Source: Mycobacterium sp. E2733 (GTDB taxonomy: Bacteria > Actinomycetota > Actinomycetes > Mycobacteriales > Mycobacteriaceae). Taken from it: DNA of 64,000 nucleotides. The number at the start of each line of letters is the position of its first letter. Within the stretch, counting starts at the first letter, position 1. This document shows positions 37,121 through 48,777 of this stretch, one piece after another. The stretch is taken from the NCBI RefSeq assembly GCF_001667585.1, contig NZ_LZJZ01000027.1, positions 1 to 64,000 of the forward strand, written 5' to 3'. The notes under the pieces were generated by a model. The model was not told the DNA's origin. It saw only the letters and a program-made list of their open reading frames with translations, and did not search any database. The translations under genes were made by a program, and so were the position numbers.

Positions 37121-37960
37121 TTACTTACGCCAGAAGACACCACATTGGTCGATCGTGACGATCTCCGAGGAGATCCCGTGCTTGGTCCGGTAGTCCGCGA
37201 CGGCTTGGCGGCATCCGGCAAGGTTGTAGTCGTCAATGATGCAGAAACCGCCCGGCGACAATCGCGGGTACAGCGCGTCGAGCGCCTGAATTGTCGACTC
37301 ATAGAGGTCGCCATCAAGCCGCAGGACGGCGATCTGTTCAATCGGCGCATCCTGCAGCGTGTCCTTGAACCAGCCCGGAAGAAAGCGGACCTGATCATCC
37401 AGCAGGTTGTAGCGTTCGAAATTCGCTTTGACTTCGTCCTGCGACACGGCCAGGACCGGCGCAGCGTGATGCAGCCCGAGCGCAAAGCGCGGCAGCTTGT
37501 CCGCTTCGTAGTTTGCGCTGTCCGGGGGTGGCACACCCTCGAAGGAATCGGCTAGCCACACGTGCCGCGTCTTGTCCCCGTAGGCCGCGAGGACGGCGCG
37601 CATGAGAATCGATGCCCCGCCCCGCCACACTCCACACTCGACCAGATCTCCGGGAACGTCTTCGGTCAGCACGGTCTCGACGCATTGCTGCAGACTGGTG
37701 AGTCGCCGCATTCCGATCATGGTCTCGGCATCGGCCGGCCAATCCATGCCCAAGTCGCGTGCATGCTTGTCGAACGGGCGCTTACGCACCAGCATCAGGC
37801 TGCGGTTCTTGAGAAAGGGAAGCCACGTCAACCACCCGACGCTGGCGCGCATCCGCAGTGGCCACCCCACCGGCACGAGTTGGTCCATGCCATACCTGGT
37901 GAGGTCGCGCCGGATCTGATCGAGGTAGAGAGATCGGACGTCGCTATCGGTCACGGTCAA
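37121..37960 (-). CDS. TylF/MycF-family sugar O-methyltransferase
   Basis: The 279-residue protein shows the TylF signature: LVECGVWRGGASILMRAVL (motif I), VWLADSFEGVPPPD, then LRLDGDLYESTIQALDALYPRLSPGGFCIIDDY. The D-D-acid pair binds Mg in MycF. Homologues in the GPL loci methylate rhamnose at O3 or O2. The frame begins at a TTG (37960), with GGGGGCGG upstream; a GTG two codons later is an alternative. A 319-base gap precedes it. Confidence 0.88.
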   Translation of the reverse strand: MTVTDSDVRSLYLDQIRRDLTRYGMDQLVPVGWPLRMRASVGWLTWLPFLKNRSLMLVRKRPFDKHARDLGMDWPADAETMIGMRRLTSLQQCVETVLTEDVPGDLVECGVWRGGASILMRAVLAAYGDKTRHVWLADSFEGVPPPDSANYEADKLPRFALGLHHAAPVLAVSQDEVKANFERYNLLDDQVRFLPGWFKDTLQDAPIEQIAVLRLDGDLYESTIQALDALYPRLSPGGFCIIDDYNLAGCRQAVADYRTKHGISSEIVTIDQCGVFWRK

Positions 37961-38279
37961 AACCGCCCCCTGTCTCGCATGCCAGTAAGTGCCGGTGGTG
38001 AGCCTAGACGCCCGTCGACACCGTCAACGCGCGTTTTGAGTTTTCTGACCCGGGTAACCAGGGTTCGCTTGGTCACACTAGCGGGTTCTTGCCGTCGGCA
38101 GACATTTCCATCCGTAGCCGCGTTCCGTCTGCGATAGCCCCACCATGAGTCAGGCGCGTGCGTAGGTTACCTCAGGCCTCGCGTTGGCCTCGTCATGGAG
38201 TCGTCGCCCCGCGGCGAGTTTGCGGGCGGCCACACATTCGAATAGCCGTCTCCGGGGCATGCGCGGCAAATGGACGGGC
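37961..38279. other. Intergenic region upstream of methyltransferase
   Basis: This 319-base gap between the methyltransferase and epimerase genes has no credible coding frame. Since both genes run on the minus strand, a separate promoter for the methyltransferase is likely to lie here; I see no clear -10/-35 pair. Confidence 0.35.
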
Positions 38280-39395
38280 TTAGTGCTGCGACGAGACGCC
38301 CGATCCGGCGCGATCGCCTGCCGCAGAAGGAACGTCGGCTTGTTCGTCGATCCAGTCGAGCAGGGAGCGGAGCCCGTCGTCAAGCGACCACTTCGGGCGC
38401 CACTGGAGCTCGCTGCTCGCCGGTTCGACGTCGCAGCTCGCGGCGCGAATATCGCCGTCGCGGAATTTGGGCACCACGACGGGTTCGGGGGCATCGAAGA
38501 TCGCGGCAATCTTCCGGGCCAGTTGATGGATGGTTATGCCGTTGCCCGAACCGATGTCGAGACAACGAGATTCAGCAGGAGGTTGCTGAACGGCCGCGAA
38601 CAGCGCGTCGACGACATCATCGATATAGACGAGATCGCGCACGATCCGGCCGTCTTCGTACACCTCCGACGGGAGTTTCTCGCGCGACAAACGCGCAAAG
38701 AACGGGACGACCCCCGTGTATGGGTTGGTCAGTGACTGGCCCGGTCCGTAGGCATTCTGCAGCCGGAGGACGCTGAGCTTCGTGTCATGCGCGGCGGTCC
38801 AGGCTGCCAGCAGGTGTTCTTGGGCCAGCTTGGTGGCGCCGTAAATGTTGGTTGGCCGGGGCTCGGTTTCGCCCGCGCGGTGGGGAATCGGCACCGCAGG
38901 TTCGCCCGAAGGTCCGACGGGATCCCAGATACCGGCCGACAGCTGTGCGTGGCTCCGTGGCCGCGGATAGAAAACGTGACTGCCGGACTGCCAAGCGCCT
39001 TCGCCGTAAACGGCTCTCGACGACGCCAATACGAGTTGGTCGGGCACCCACTCCGCGCGGCTCAGGGCGTCAAGAAGCTGGGTGGTGCCCACGACGTTGA
39101 CCGAGCCGTGGCGGGTCGCCTCGGACAGCGACTGCGCCGTGCCCGTCTCAGCCGCCAAATGGACGACCTGGGTGGGGCGGAACAATCGCAGGACGGCATC
39201 CCAGTCGGGCGCATGGGTGACGTCGCCGGTGAATAATCGCACAGATGGCTCGAGCTTGAGGGTAGGACGATGACCGTGCACCTGGGGGAGCAAGACATCC
39301 ATGACAGCGACGTCGTAGCCAGCCTCGACGAGACGGCGCGAAAGCAGGGTGCCGATGAATCCCGCCCCGCCGGTGATGAGCACAGACGCTGACAA
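38280..39395 (-). CDS. NAD-dependent epimerase/dehydratase (6-deoxytalose pathway candidate)
   Basis: The 371-residue extended SDR starts at TTG 39395, with AGGAGG upstream. It has GGAGFIGTLLSRRL at the N-terminus, VVHLAAETGTAQS, the catalytic Y and K in NIYGATKLAQEH, and VRDLVYIDDVVDAL. GPLs need dTDP-6-deoxytalose, made by a keto-reductase or epimerase of this family, and GPL loci carry such an epimerase (epiA/gepiA). Location beside the decoration genes supports it, but epimerisation of another sugar is possible. Confidence 0.82.
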   Translation of the reverse strand: MSASVLITGGAGFIGTLLSRRLVEAGYDVAVMDVLLPQVHGHRPTLKLEPSVRLFTGDVTHAPDWDAVLRLFRPTQVVHLAAETGTAQSLSEATRHGSVNVVGTTQLLDALSRAEWVPDQLVLASSRAVYGEGAWQSGSHVFYPRPRSHAQLSAGIWDPVGPSGEPAVPIPHRAGETEPRPTNIYGATKLAQEHLLAAWTAAHDTKLSVLRLQNAYGPGQSLTNPYTGVVPFFARLSREKLPSEVYEDGRIVRDLVYIDDVVDALFAAVQQPPAESRCLDIGSGNGITIHQLARKIAAIFDAPEPVVVPKFRDGDIRAASCDVEPASSELQWRPKWSLDDGLRSLLDWIDEQADVPSAAGDRAGSGVSSQH

Positions 39396-39540
39396 GGGCC
39401 GACGCCTCCTGTTCGAGTGCAGTGAAAGTTAGTGAGCGGACCGCGGTGCCGAGGATGAAACCGGCTCGATCATATCGGTGAGTTCTGTAACGTCAGCCGA
39501 GTTAGCGATCCAGCCCGCGGTAGGCCCGGGCCAACCGCCA

Positions 39541-40764
39541 TCACACCAGATGGACCTTCGGTGCGTACAAGATCCACCGACCACCGTTCTCATGGAAACG
39601 GCGTTCCTTGGCCATGATTTCCTCGGCATGGTTCCAGGCGAACAGCAACGCGTAGTCAGGGTAGGGATTGCAGAAGTATTCGGGCGGGCATACCGGGATC
39701 TTCGTACCCGGTGTGACGCGGCCCTGCTTCGCCGGGGTCGAGTCACACACCATAGAAAGCAAGTCGGGGCCAATACCGCAATAGTTCATTACGGTGGCGC
39801 TCCTCGACGTCGCCCCGTAGCCGACGACCCGTCGGCCGTCGAAGCGCAAATCCTGGAGGAGGGTGACGAGGTCTCTACGGATTTGCTCGACGGCGGAGGA
39901 GAACTCGAGGAAGGTCGCTTCCTCGGCAAGTCCCTTGGCTTCCTCGCGCGCCAAGAATTCGGCGACGGCCGCGGACGGCTTCGAGATGCCCGGGCGGGCC
40001 ACGGTGTAGCGAATGGAACCCCCATGTAGTGGAAGGTGCTCGGCATCGATCAGCTCGAAGCCGAATCGAGCCGCCATCGCCTGCACTGAGCGAATCGAGA
40101 ACAGGTAGACGTGCTCGTCGTATATTTGGTCGAAGTAGACGCACTCGACGATGTCGCCCAGATAGCGATCCTCGAACACGAACAACCCGTCCGGCGCCAG
40201 CAAGATGTCGACCCCGAAGAATATCTCGTCGAGGTAAGAGATGTGACTGATCGCGTTCGCCGAATAAATCAGTTGTGCCGACCCGTGCTTGTCGCGGATC
40301 TTGGTCGCCGTCGACGCGTTGAAGAAATCCTTCCATACATTGACGCCGTTGGTCTGCGCGACGTCGGCCGCCACGGCAGCCGGATCCACTCCCAGATGCC
40401 GAATCCCGGCCTGGCTAAGCGTCTTCAGCATCACGCCATCGTTGCTGCCGATTTCGACGACGAAGCCGTCGCGACCGCCCGGGCAGGTCTGGATGATCCG
40501 CCCGGCCACCTCCTCGCCGTGTTTGCGGATCAATGATGATCCGGATGCGCGGTACGGATACTCCGCATGGAACATTTGGTGCGGTGGAACCTCGTTGACC
40601 TGCTGCACCATCGTGCAGGAAGTACATAATCCAACCGCAAGCCGAAAAAACGGCACCTCGTGTGCCTTCTGGGGCAGCACAAAAGCATTCGAGACGGGCT
40701 GTGGGCCAAGGTCAAGCACTTCCCGAACAACGCCTTCGCATATGCGACAACTTTGCTCAGTCAA
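39541..40764 (-). CDS. Second sugar C-methyltransferase-like protein
   Basis: The 407-residue protein has the same architecture as the gene at 17407-18609: zinc-binding Cys (C6, C9 and the CTSC pair), SAM motif FVVEIGSNDGVMLKTL, and a C-terminal GYGATSRSATVMNYCGIG. Its start is TTG 40764. It is in the minus-strand block with the epimerase (145 bases away) and a GT1 gene. Known MAC core sugars are not C-methylated, so this could act on a serovar sugar or be a paralogue whose role has changed. The residues of the SAM site are intact. Confidence 0.82.
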   Translation of the reverse strand: MTEQSCRICEGVVREVLDLGPQPVSNAFVLPQKAHEVPFFRLAVGLCTSCTMVQQVNEVPPHQMFHAEYPYRASGSSLIRKHGEEVAGRIIQTCPGGRDGFVVEIGSNDGVMLKTLSQAGIRHLGVDPAAVAADVAQTNGVNVWKDFFNASTATKIRDKHGSAQLIYSANAISHISYLDEIFFGVDILLAPDGLFVFEDRYLGDIVECVYFDQIYDEHVYLFSIRSVQAMAARFGFELIDAEHLPLHGGSIRYTVARPGISKPSAAVAEFLAREEAKGLAEEATFLEFSSAVEQIRRDLVTLLQDLRFDGRRVVGYGATSRSATVMNYCGIGPDLLSMVCDSTPAKQGRVTPGTKIPVCPPEYFCNPYPDYALLFAWNHAEEIMAKERRFHENGGRWILYAPKVHLV

Positions 40765-40969
40765 GCCCGACCCCTATCGCGCATGTCAGTACCAGCAGTG
40801 GCGGCGTAGTCCCGAACCGACGTCGTTAGTGCCGTCTGAGTTTGCCCAGCATGGTCGTCACTGTACCGGTCATGACACTTTATGTGCGATCTGGGTCACA
40901 TGGTCCGCGGGCGCCACGGCGTCGCCATAGCGGGCACCGCCGTTGACCACCCGATGGCAGCAATCCACA

Positions 40970-42244
40970 TCACTCAACGCGTTTCCGCGACGCCGCATGT
41001 TCCAACAAGTCGGCGGCTTTGGCGACACTCTCGGCGGGTGTGGTCATCCGCTTGGCGAGTTCGCGGGCGCGGACGGCGCATTCGGGGGAGAGGGTCCGAC
41101 GCAGGTCGGCGACTAGGGAGTCTTGCGTGGTCGCGGCAAAACGGCGGGCGGTGCCGAGGTGGAGGCGTTTGACCTGATTTCCCCAATATGGCTGATCGGC
41201 CGAACTCCACAGGATCAAGGTAGGCGCTCCGGCGCGGAGGCTCGCGGCGGTGGTGCCCGAGCCGCCGTGGTGGACTACCGCACGGCAGGCGGGAAAGACC
41301 GCAGCGTAGTTCACGACTCCCACCACTTTGACGTGGTCGTACTGCGGTACGTCGGTGTAATCGTTCCCGCCGAAGCAAACCAGGGCCCGCTCACCCAATT
41401 CTGCACATGCTGCGCTGATCATCGCGACCGTTTCGGCGGGTGACTCCACCGGTATGCTGCCGAATCCGAAGCACACCGGCGGTGTCCCTTCGGCGATCCA
41501 CGATGCGATTTCCTCGTCGGCTTCGGTGGTCAACTCCATCGCCAGCGCACCAACGAAGGGGCGTCGGCTACCCCATTTCGCCCATTCGGCTGCCAATCCG
41601 GGGAAGCACACCTGGTCGTACGCCTGGATCTCGAGCGATCCCCGCTCGGCGACCCGTCGCGAAGAGCGATGTTTTGCCTCCGGCAGGCCGAGCGTACGGC
41701 GCTGTGTGTTCTCGACCTTTTTCGTCGAGCGCCAAAACAGCCATTCGGTCGCCGTCATCGTGGACCGAACCACCGCCGGCGGCGCGCTCGGAACCAGCTG
41801 GCCGTTGGCCCGCATCGGGAAGTGATGCAACGTGGCCAGCGGGATGTCGTAACACTCGGCGACGTTGGCGGCGGGCTGTTCGAAATTGATGCCGGTGGAC
41901 AGTAGGTCGGCCCCCTCGGCCAGCGACATCAGAGTGGTACTGACGTCGCCCCAATACCGGATGATCGGCTCCCAGACCCTCCGCACCACGCGCAGCGGTC
42001 CGTGGATCGTCCAGGCACTTCGGAAGAAGTCCCTCCACATGTTTCGCAAGAACTCTTCATCGAGAAAGTCTTCTAGTTTTGGCCCGTAGGAGACGGCCGC
42101 AAGCCCCGCCGACTCGACGAAGCCGACGAGGTCGGGCGGGACGGCCATCCGGACTTCGTGGCCTCTGCGCAGCAGTTCGCGGCCGACGGCGGCTGACGGC
42201 TCGACATCACCGCGAGTTCCGTAGCATGCCAGGGCGAATTTCAT
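40970..42244 (-). CDS. GT1-family GPL glycosyltransferase nearest the mmpL genes
   Basis: The 424-residue GT-B enzyme starts MKFALACYGTRGDVEPSAAVG and has VVHHGGSGTTAASLRAGAPTLIL and SSADQPYW. It is closely related to the copies at 28035 and 35712. It lies 58 bases downstream of mmpL4b and could be co-transcribed with the transport genes. As the most proximal GT it is a candidate for a core-adding step (6-deoxytalose or alaninol rhamnose). Confidence 0.87.
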   Translation of the reverse strand: MKFALACYGTRGDVEPSAAVGRELLRRGHEVRMAVPPDLVGFVESAGLAAVSYGPKLEDFLDEEFLRNMWRDFFRSAWTIHGPLRVVRRVWEPIIRYWGDVSTTLMSLAEGADLLSTGINFEQPAANVAECYDIPLATLHHFPMRANGQLVPSAPPAVVRSTMTATEWLFWRSTKKVENTQRRTLGLPEAKHRSSRRVAERGSLEIQAYDQVCFPGLAAEWAKWGSRRPFVGALAMELTTEADEEIASWIAEGTPPVCFGFGSIPVESPAETVAMISAACAELGERALVCFGGNDYTDVPQYDHVKVVGVVNYAAVFPACRAVVHHGGSGTTAASLRAGAPTLILWSSADQPYWGNQVKRLHLGTARRFAATTQDSLVADLRRTLSPECAVRARELAKRMTTPAESVAKAADLLEHAASRKRVE

Positions 42245-42302
42245 GATGAATCCTCAGCGTATCCGCCACGAGCCCTGCCACGCGCCGCCGCAGAAGGAAG
42301 CC

Positions 42303-45218
42303 CTATCGAACCAGCCGCGGGATCTCGGCCGTTGGGGCGTCGTCTTCTTCCATGTCGCGCGATAGCAACGCCCGCACCACGGGACGGGGCCCTTCGGAAC
42401 GAAGCATGTAACTGGCCGGGCGGGGACGAACCACCTGCGGCCACCAGAACCAACGTCCGAGCAGCGCCGCGATCGACGGTGTCATGAACGACCGAACGAT
42501 CAAGGTGTCGAAAATCAGGCCCAGGCCGATGGTGGTTCCGACCTGTCCGATGATGCGCAAGTCGCTGGCAGCCATCGCGGCCATGGTGAAAGCGAATACC
42601 AGGCCCGCGTTGGTCACGACTTTACCGGTACCGCCCATCGCCCGGATGATGCCGGTTTTGATGCCCGCCGCTATTTCCTCTTTCATACGGGAAACCAGCA
42701 GCAGGTTGTAGTCAGAGCCGACCGCCAGAAGGATGATCACGGCCATCGGAAGCACCATCCAGTGCAATTTGAAGCCCAAAAGGTACTGCCAGATCAGAAC
42801 CGACAATCCGAACGAGGCGCCCAGCGACAGCGCCACAGTGCCAACAATGACGAGCGCCGCCACGAAGCTGCGCGTGATGACGAGCATGATGATGAAGATG
42901 AGGCAGAGCGCACCGACGCCGGCAATGAAGAGGTCGTATTCGGAACCTATCTTGAAGTCCCTGAAGGTCGACGCCGTGCCGGCGATGTAGATTTTCGAGT
43001 TTTCCAGCGGTGTCGACTTGAGTGCCTCTTCGGCGGCCGTTCTTATTTGTGAGATCCGTGATACGCCTTCGGGCGTCGCGGGGTCGCCGCGATGCGAAAT
43101 GATGAATCGAGCCGCCTTCCCGTCGGGGGACAGGAAGTTGCTCATCGCGCGTTTGAAGTCGGCGTTTTCGAAAATGTCGGGGGGGAGATAGAAAGAGTCG
43201 TCGTTCTTGGAGGCATCGAACGCCTCGCCCATGGCGACCGCGTCTTTGTCGTTGCTGGTCATCTGTCCGAGGGTGCCGGCCATGGTGCTGTGCATCGTCA
43301 ACAGCATCGACCGCATATCCTCTGCTATCGCGATCATCGTCGGGTATTGCTCAAGCAGCTGCGGCATGAGCGCGTCCATCTTGTCGAGGTCAGGAATGAG
43401 GTCCTGCTCCATCTTATCTGCCAGGATATCGACGCCGTCGAATGTCTCGAATATGTTCCTCAGCGACCAGCAAATCGGAATGTCGTAGCAGTGTCTTTCC
43501 CAGTAGAAATAGCTGCGCAGCGGCCGAAAGAAATCTTCGAAATCCGACAAATGTTGTCGAACTTCATCGATAACCACAGTCATTTCCTTGGTCTTCAAGA
43601 TCGTGTCATGGGTGATCTCGGTCATCCGCTTTTGCAACTCGTACAAACGCTTCATCGTCGCGATCTGTGTAGCGATCAAGTCGGCTTGCTTGAGCATGTC
43701 GTCTGTTCGCGCCTGCATATACTTCATATCTTGCGACATCATCGCTTGCTGCATGCTGAGCAAGAACGGTATCGACGTATGTTGAATCGGCGTTCCCTCC
43801 GGTCGGGTTATGCCCTGAACCCGGGAAATGCCCTTCACCTGGAAGATCCCTTTGGCCAGTCTGTGCAGCACTAGAAAGTCGGCCGGATTCCGCATATCGT
43901 GATCTGATTCGATCATCAGGATTTCCGGCATCATCCGGGACTGGGTGAAGTGACGATCGGCGGCCGCATATCCCACATTGGCTGGAACGTCTTTGGGGAT
44001 GTAGGCGCGGTCGTTATAGCTGGTTTTATAGCCCGGCAAGGTCACCAGACCGACGAGAGCGATGGCGATCGTCGCGGCGAGAATGGGTGCGGGCCAGCGA
44101 ACGATCGCCGTGCCGACCCGGCGCCAGCGCTGAAACCCGATCGTGCGCCGGGGGTCTAATAGCCCGAAGCCGCTTCCGGCGGTAATGACCGCCGGAACCA
44201 GGGTCAAGGCGATCGCGACCGAAGCGAGCAGGCCCACCGCGCACGGCACGCCGATGGTCTGGAAGATGGGCATCCGCGTGAAACTCAGGCACAGCATTGC
44301 TCCGGCGATCGTCAAGCCGGAGCCCAGGACGACGGGAGCGACCCCGCGGTAGGTGGTGTAGTAGGCGGTTTCGCGGTCCTCACCGGCCTGACGGGCCTCT
44401 TGATATCGGCCGAAGAAGAAGATTCCGTAGTCGGTTCCGGCGGCCATCGCGAGGGCCACCAGCAGGTTGATTGCGAACGTCGAGAGTTGAACCAGACCGT
44501 GGTCGCCGAGGAACGCGATGATGCCGCGTGCCGCAAATACTTCGATGCCGACCGTGAGCAACAGCAAAATTACGGTGATGATGGACCGGTAAACGAATAG
44601 CAGGACCGTGAAGATGATCACGGCGCCTATCAACGTCATCTTCAGAATGGATGAATCGCCGGCATGCTGCATATCGGCAATGAGCGCTGCCGGACCGGTG
44701 ACATAGGCGGTGAGGCCGGGGGGCGGCGGCGTCTGGGCGATGATGTGCCGAACCGCGGCAATGGAGTCCTGGCCCAGGGTGGTGCCCTGATTGCCGGCCA
44801 GGTTCAACTGGACGTAGACGGCTTTGCTGTCCGGGCTTTGCGCGCCGGCCGCCGTTAGCCGATCCGACCATAGGTCCTGCACGTGTTCGACATGCTTGGT
44901 GTCGGCCTTCAGCTTGCGAACTAGTTGGTCGTAGTAGTTGTGAGCGTCGTCGCCGAGTGGCTGTTGGCTCTCCAGCACGAGCATCGCGAAGCTGTCCGAA
45001 TCGGATTCTTTGAAGTCCCTTCCCATGCGCTGCATGGCCTGCACCGCCGGCGCGTCCTGGGGAGCCATCGGTACGGAATGCTCCCGGCCAACCGTCTCCA
45101 GCCACGGAACGCCGAAACTGACCAGGAGCGTGAACGCCACCCACGCCAGGATGACGAGCATCGCGAGTTTGCGGACGGACCGCGCGAAGAAGGGCGGCCG
45201 CCGCCGTTCGACGCTCAT
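42303..45218 (-). CDS. mmpL4b: MmpL-family RND lipid transporter, second copy
   Basis: The ATG at 45218 gives 971 residues beginning [20 protein letters not shown]; an open frame to 45734 is only read-through across the gap into the neighbouring gene. It has the MmpL plan: TM1, a large periplasmic loop, TM2-6, a second loop, TM7-12. The proton-relay DY pairs appear as [12 protein letters not shown] (near residue 261) and GSDYNLLLV (near 834). In M. smegmatis two MmpL4 proteins with MmpS4 are needed for GPL transport. Loop 2 is long and coiled (many Met and Lys). Confidence 0.93.
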   Translation of the reverse strand: MSVERRRPPFFARSVRKLAMLVILAWVAFTLLVSFGVPWLETVGREHSVPMAPQDAPAVQAMQRMGRDFKESDSDSFAMLVLESQQPLGDDAHNYYDQLVRKLKADTKHVEHVQDLWSDRLTAAGAQSPDSKAVYVQLNLAGNQGTTLGQDSIAAVRHIIAQTPPPPGLTAYVTGPAALIADMQHAGDSSILKMTLIGAVIIFTVLLFVYRSIITVILLLLTVGIEVFAARGIIAFLGDHGLVQLSTFAINLLVALAMAAGTDYGIFFFGRYQEARQAGEDRETAYYTTYRGVAPVVLGSGLTIAGAMLCLSFTRMPIFQTIGVPCAVGLLASVAIALTLVPAVITAGSGFGLLDPRRTIGFQRWRRVGTAIVRWPAPILAATIAIALVGLVTLPGYKTSYNDRAYIPKDVPANVGYAAADRHFTQSRMMPEILMIESDHDMRNPADFLVLHRLAKGIFQVKGISRVQGITRPEGTPIQHTSIPFLLSMQQAMMSQDMKYMQARTDDMLKQADLIATQIATMKRLYELQKRMTEITHDTILKTKEMTVVIDEVRQHLSDFEDFFRPLRSYFYWERHCYDIPICWSLRNIFETFDGVDILADKMEQDLIPDLDKMDALMPQLLEQYPTMIAIAEDMRSMLLTMHSTMAGTLGQMTSNDKDAVAMGEAFDASKNDDSFYLPPDIFENADFKRAMSNFLSPDGKAARFIISHRGDPATPEGVSRISQIRTAAEEALKSTPLENSKIYIAGTASTFRDFKIGSEYDLFIAGVGALCLIFIIMLVITRSFVAALVIVGTVALSLGASFGLSVLIWQYLLGFKLHWMVLPMAVIILLAVGSDYNLLLVSRMKEEIAAGIKTGIIRAMGGTGKVVTNAGLVFAFTMAAMAASDLRIIGQVGTTIGLGLIFDTLIVRSFMTPSIAALLGRWFWWPQVVRPRPASYMLRSEGPRPVVRALLSRDMEEDDAPTAEIPRLVR

Positions 45219-45286
45219 GCGGCCCGTCCCTGTGCCACGATGCTCCCCACGCTTGTCGTCCCCATGCCGAAGTGGATGCCCCCCAC

Positions 45287-48178
45287 TTATCGCGGCTGCT
45301 TCAGCAGCAGCGAACGCACCAGCGGCCGAGGCCCTGTTGGTCGCAGCATCGTGCTGGCGGGGCGGGGACGAACCGTCTGCGGCCACCAGAACCAGCGCCC
45401 AAGCAGCGCGGCGACCGACGGTGTCATGAATGCCCGCACGATCAGCGTGTCGAACAGCAAGCCGATGCCGATCGTGGTGCCGACCTGGCCGATGCTGCGC
45501 AGGTCGCTGACGGCCATGGACGCCATGGTGAACGCGAACACGAGGCCGGCGTTGGTCACCACCTTCCCGGTGCCGGCCATCGCACGAACGATGCCGGTGT
45601 TGATACCCGCGGCAAGTTCCTCCTTCATCCGGGAGACCAGCAGCAGGTTGTAGTCCGACCCCACCGCTAAGAGGACGATCACCGACGTCGAAAGCACCGT
45701 CCAGTGCAGCTGAATTCCGAGCATGTATTGCCAAACCAGCACCGAAAGTCCGAACGACGCGCCCAACGAAAGCAACACCGTGCCGACGATCACCAATGCG
45801 GCGATGAAACTCCGCGTCATGATCAGCATGATGATGAAGATGAGGCAGAGAGCCGACACTCCGGCGATCAATAGGTCGAATTTCGACCCGTCAACCAAGT
45901 CCTTGGTGATCGCCGCGGTACCGGTCAAATAGATCTTCGAATTCTCCAGCGGAGTGCCCTTGAGCGACTCTTCGGCCGCCGTTTTGATCGCTTCGACCCG
46001 GGAGAGCCCTTCGGGCGTCGCGGGATCGCCCCGTTGCGAAATGAGCAGCCGGACGTCCTTGCCGTCCGGGGACATGAACACCTTCTCGACTCGCTTGAAG
46101 GCCTCCGAGCCGTTGATGATCCCCGGCGGAAGGTAGAAGGAGTCGTCATTCCTGGACGCGTCGAAAGCCTGTCCCATCGCGGCCGGATCCTTGGCGTTGG
46201 AATCCATCTGGCCCATGACGCCCGACATGGTGCTGTGCATGGTCAGCATCATGGTGCGCATGCTCTGCATGGTTTCGATCATCGGCGGGATCTGCATGAC
46301 CAGCTGCGGCAATATGATGTCCAGCTGATCGAGGTTTTGTACGAGCTCTTTCAGCTTGTCGTTGATCTCGTCGACGCCGTCGATGCCATCGAAGATGGAT
46401 CTCAGCGAGAAACAGATGGGAATGTCGTAGCAGTGCCTTTCCCAGTAGAAGTAGCTGCGTAGTGGCCGCCAAAAGTCCTCGAAATCCGCAAGGCGGTCAC
46501 GCAGTTCAGAAGTAATGTCCTGCATCTGATGCGTCACGCCGACCATGTGATGGGTGGTGGCGACGAGCTCTTTCATCAAGTCCACCATGTGCTGCATGAT
46601 GGCGATCATTTTGCCCATCTCTTCGGCCTGCACGAGCATGTCGTCCATGCGGTCTTTTTGGAACGCCATGTTCTGCATCTGGCTCGCTTGCCCCATGCTC
46701 ACGATCCACGGGATCGTGGTGTGCTGAAGCGGTACTCCCTCGGGCCTGGTGACGGTCTGCACCGTCGAAATTCCCGGAACCGCCAGCACGCCCTTGGCAA
46801 GCTTGTTGATCACCAGCATGTCGGTCGGGTTACGCAAGTCGTGGTCGGTCTCGACCAACAGGATCTCCGGCATCATCATTCGTGATCCGGGGAAATGCCG
46901 CTCCGCGGCCGCATACCCGACGTTGGCGGGAATGCTCGCCGGAATGAATTTCTGGTCGTCGTAGCTCGGCCGGTAATTCGGCAACGTCAAGAGCCCGATC
47001 AGCGCCACCGCAAGGGTCGCGATGAGAATGGGCGCGGGCCACCGCACAATGGCGGTGCCGATGCGGCGCCATCGATGGACCGTGATCGCCCGTTTCGGGT
47101 CGAATAGCCCGAACCGGGCGCCGGCCGCGAGAAGTGCGGGGCCCAGTGTGAGCGCCACCAGGACCGCGATGGAAATGCCCACGGCACAGGGAATGCCGAG
47201 CGGCTGGAAATACGGCAGCCGGGTGAAGCTGAGGCAGAGCACCGCACCGGCGATCGTCAAACCGGAAGCCAATACAACTTTGGCGACGCTGTTGAATGTG
47301 GTGTAGAAAGCAGCTTCTTTGCTCGCGCCGTTGTAGCGCGCCTCTTGATATCGACCAACGAAGAAGATTCCGTAGTCGGTTCCGGTCGCGATCACCGCGG
47401 CTACCAACAGGTTGACGGCGAAGGTAGTCAGACCGACGACCCCGAGATGGCCGAGCAACGCGACCATACCCCGTGCGATTTGCAATTCCAGCCCGACGAT
47501 CAGCAGCAACAAGATCACGGTGACGATGGAACGGTAGACGAGGAGCAGGGTAATGAAGATGACGGCGAGGCTCACCGCCGTCACCAATAGAACGGTCTTT
47601 TGGCCGGCCGTGTTCATATCCGCGACGATCGGGGCAGGTCCGGTGACGTAGACCTTGAGCCCGGCGGGCGGGTTCGCGGTCTGCACGATCTTCCGAACCG
47701 CGGCTACCGATTCGTCGCCCGAGCTACTGCCTGCGGTCCCGTTCAGATTGATCTGTACGTATGCGGCCTTGCCGTCCTGGCTTTGCGCGGCCCCCCGAGT
47801 GAGCGGGTCGCCCCAGAAATTCTGTACGTGCTGCACATGTTTGTGGTCGTTTTCCAGGTCATGAACCAAACGGTCGTAATAGGAGTGCGCGTCGTCGCCC
47901 AGTGGCTGCTGGCTCTCCAGCAAAATCATGGCCAAAGCGCCGGTATTGGTTTCCTTGAAGTCCGTACCTAGACGCTCCATCGCCTGGAACGACGGCGCAC
48001 CTATGGGACTCAGCGAAACCGCGTGCTCGGCCTCGACCTGCTCGAGCGATGGGACGCCGATGCTCATCAGGACCGCAATGCCCAGCCACCCCAAGATAAT
48101 GGGCACGGAGAACCGATGGATCATCCGTGCGAAGAATGGCTGCGTGGCGCGCTCTTCAACCACTGGTTGGGTGCTCAT
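45287..48178 (-). CDS. mmpL4a: MmpL-family RND lipid transporter, first copy
   Basis: The 963-residue protein overlaps the mmpS stop by ATGA, so MmpS and this MmpL are translated together. Both DY pairs are present ([12 protein letters not shown] near 264, GSDYNLLLV near 840), and the two cysteines of [14 protein letters not shown] in the second loop match the paralogue. It is closely related to the copy downstream, implying local duplication. It is part of the GPL transport complex. Confidence 0.94.
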   Translation of the reverse strand: MSTQPVVEERATQPFFARMIHRFSVPIILGWLGIAVLMSIGVPSLEQVEAEHAVSLSPIGAPSFQAMERLGTDFKETNTGALAMILLESQQPLGDDAHSYYDRLVHDLENDHKHVQHVQNFWGDPLTRGAAQSQDGKAAYVQINLNGTAGSSSGDESVAAVRKIVQTANPPAGLKVYVTGPAPIVADMNTAGQKTVLLVTAVSLAVIFITLLLVYRSIVTVILLLLIVGLELQIARGMVALLGHLGVVGLTTFAVNLLVAAVIATGTDYGIFFVGRYQEARYNGASKEAAFYTTFNSVAKVVLASGLTIAGAVLCLSFTRLPYFQPLGIPCAVGISIAVLVALTLGPALLAAGARFGLFDPKRAITVHRWRRIGTAIVRWPAPILIATLAVALIGLLTLPNYRPSYDDQKFIPASIPANVGYAAAERHFPGSRMMMPEILLVETDHDLRNPTDMLVINKLAKGVLAVPGISTVQTVTRPEGVPLQHTTIPWIVSMGQASQMQNMAFQKDRMDDMLVQAEEMGKMIAIMQHMVDLMKELVATTHHMVGVTHQMQDITSELRDRLADFEDFWRPLRSYFYWERHCYDIPICFSLRSIFDGIDGVDEINDKLKELVQNLDQLDIILPQLVMQIPPMIETMQSMRTMMLTMHSTMSGVMGQMDSNAKDPAAMGQAFDASRNDDSFYLPPGIINGSEAFKRVEKVFMSPDGKDVRLLISQRGDPATPEGLSRVEAIKTAAEESLKGTPLENSKIYLTGTAAITKDLVDGSKFDLLIAGVSALCLIFIIMLIMTRSFIAALVIVGTVLLSLGASFGLSVLVWQYMLGIQLHWTVLSTSVIVLLAVGSDYNLLLVSRMKEELAAGINTGIVRAMAGTGKVVTNAGLVFAFTMASMAVSDLRSIGQVGTTIGIGLLFDTLIVRAFMTPSVAALLGRWFWWPQTVRPRPASTMLRPTGPRPLVRSLLLKQPR

Positions 48179-48777
48179 GTGGCCGTCAGCACACAGTAGG
48201 TGAACGCGTTCAACTCGTGTGAGATCCTCTCGGCTTTGACCACACCGTCGACCAATATACGGCAGCCGAGAGTATCGCTATTCCCTTGTGCGACAACGTT
48301 TGCCACGATCGACGGCAGGGTGGTCGCGATGTCGTAAGTCCATGGCAGTGGAATGCCGTTGATGTGCTGCGGCTCGCCATTGACGTCGAAATAGCTGATG
48401 TCGGCGGTGGTTCCCGGCGGTCCGAAGATCTGGTACTGCACGTGCTTGGGGTTGAAGGGTTTGGTGTCTTGCTGCCTGGTGTCGGCATACGACGGCCGCT
48501 TCTCGGACCCGAATATGCCGTGCAACCGCGTGACGGTAATGCCACCGGCGATAACGACCGCCAGGATGACCAGCGGGATCCAAGCATGCTTCAGCGCTCT
48601 GAGAATCCCGATTCCCTGACTTCGGCGGTATTCCCGCGGCGCGCGCTGCCCCTGCGGCTCAGCGAAAGATCGGCGACCAAATGGCAAAAAACGACGTCGT
48701 CGACTCGGCGGCTGGCTAATGTCGCTGCCTCCCGTGCTGGCGATATCGGGCCGGGCCCGCAGGTCGGGTTCGGTCAC
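48175..48777 (-). CDS. mmpS4: MmpS-family accessory protein with long N-terminus
   Basis: The 200-residue protein starts at GTG 48777, preceded by GGAGGGGG. A basic, proline-rich cytoplasmic N-terminus (about 1-60) comes before one TM ([22 protein letters not shown], about 62-83), then a compact periplasmic beta domain ([32 protein letters not shown]). Most MmpS proteins are about 140 residues, so the N-terminus is unusually long. It supports GPL transport with the MmpL proteins and leads this operon. Confidence 0.92.
   Translation of the reverse strand: MTEPDLRARPDIASTGGSDISQPPSRRRRFLPFGRRSFAEPQGQRAPREYRRSQGIGILRALKHAWIPLVILAVVIAGGITVTRLHGIFGSEKRPSYADTRQQDTKPFNPKHVQYQIFGPPGTTADISYFDVNGEPQHINGIPLPWTYDIATTLPSIVANVVAQGNSDTLGCRILVDGVVKAERISHELNAFTYCVLTAT

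Noticed and set aside
45219..45734. N-terminal extension of the second MmpL protein
   Set aside because: It is read-through of the upstream mmpL gene in another frame; the MmpL N-terminus starts at 45218.
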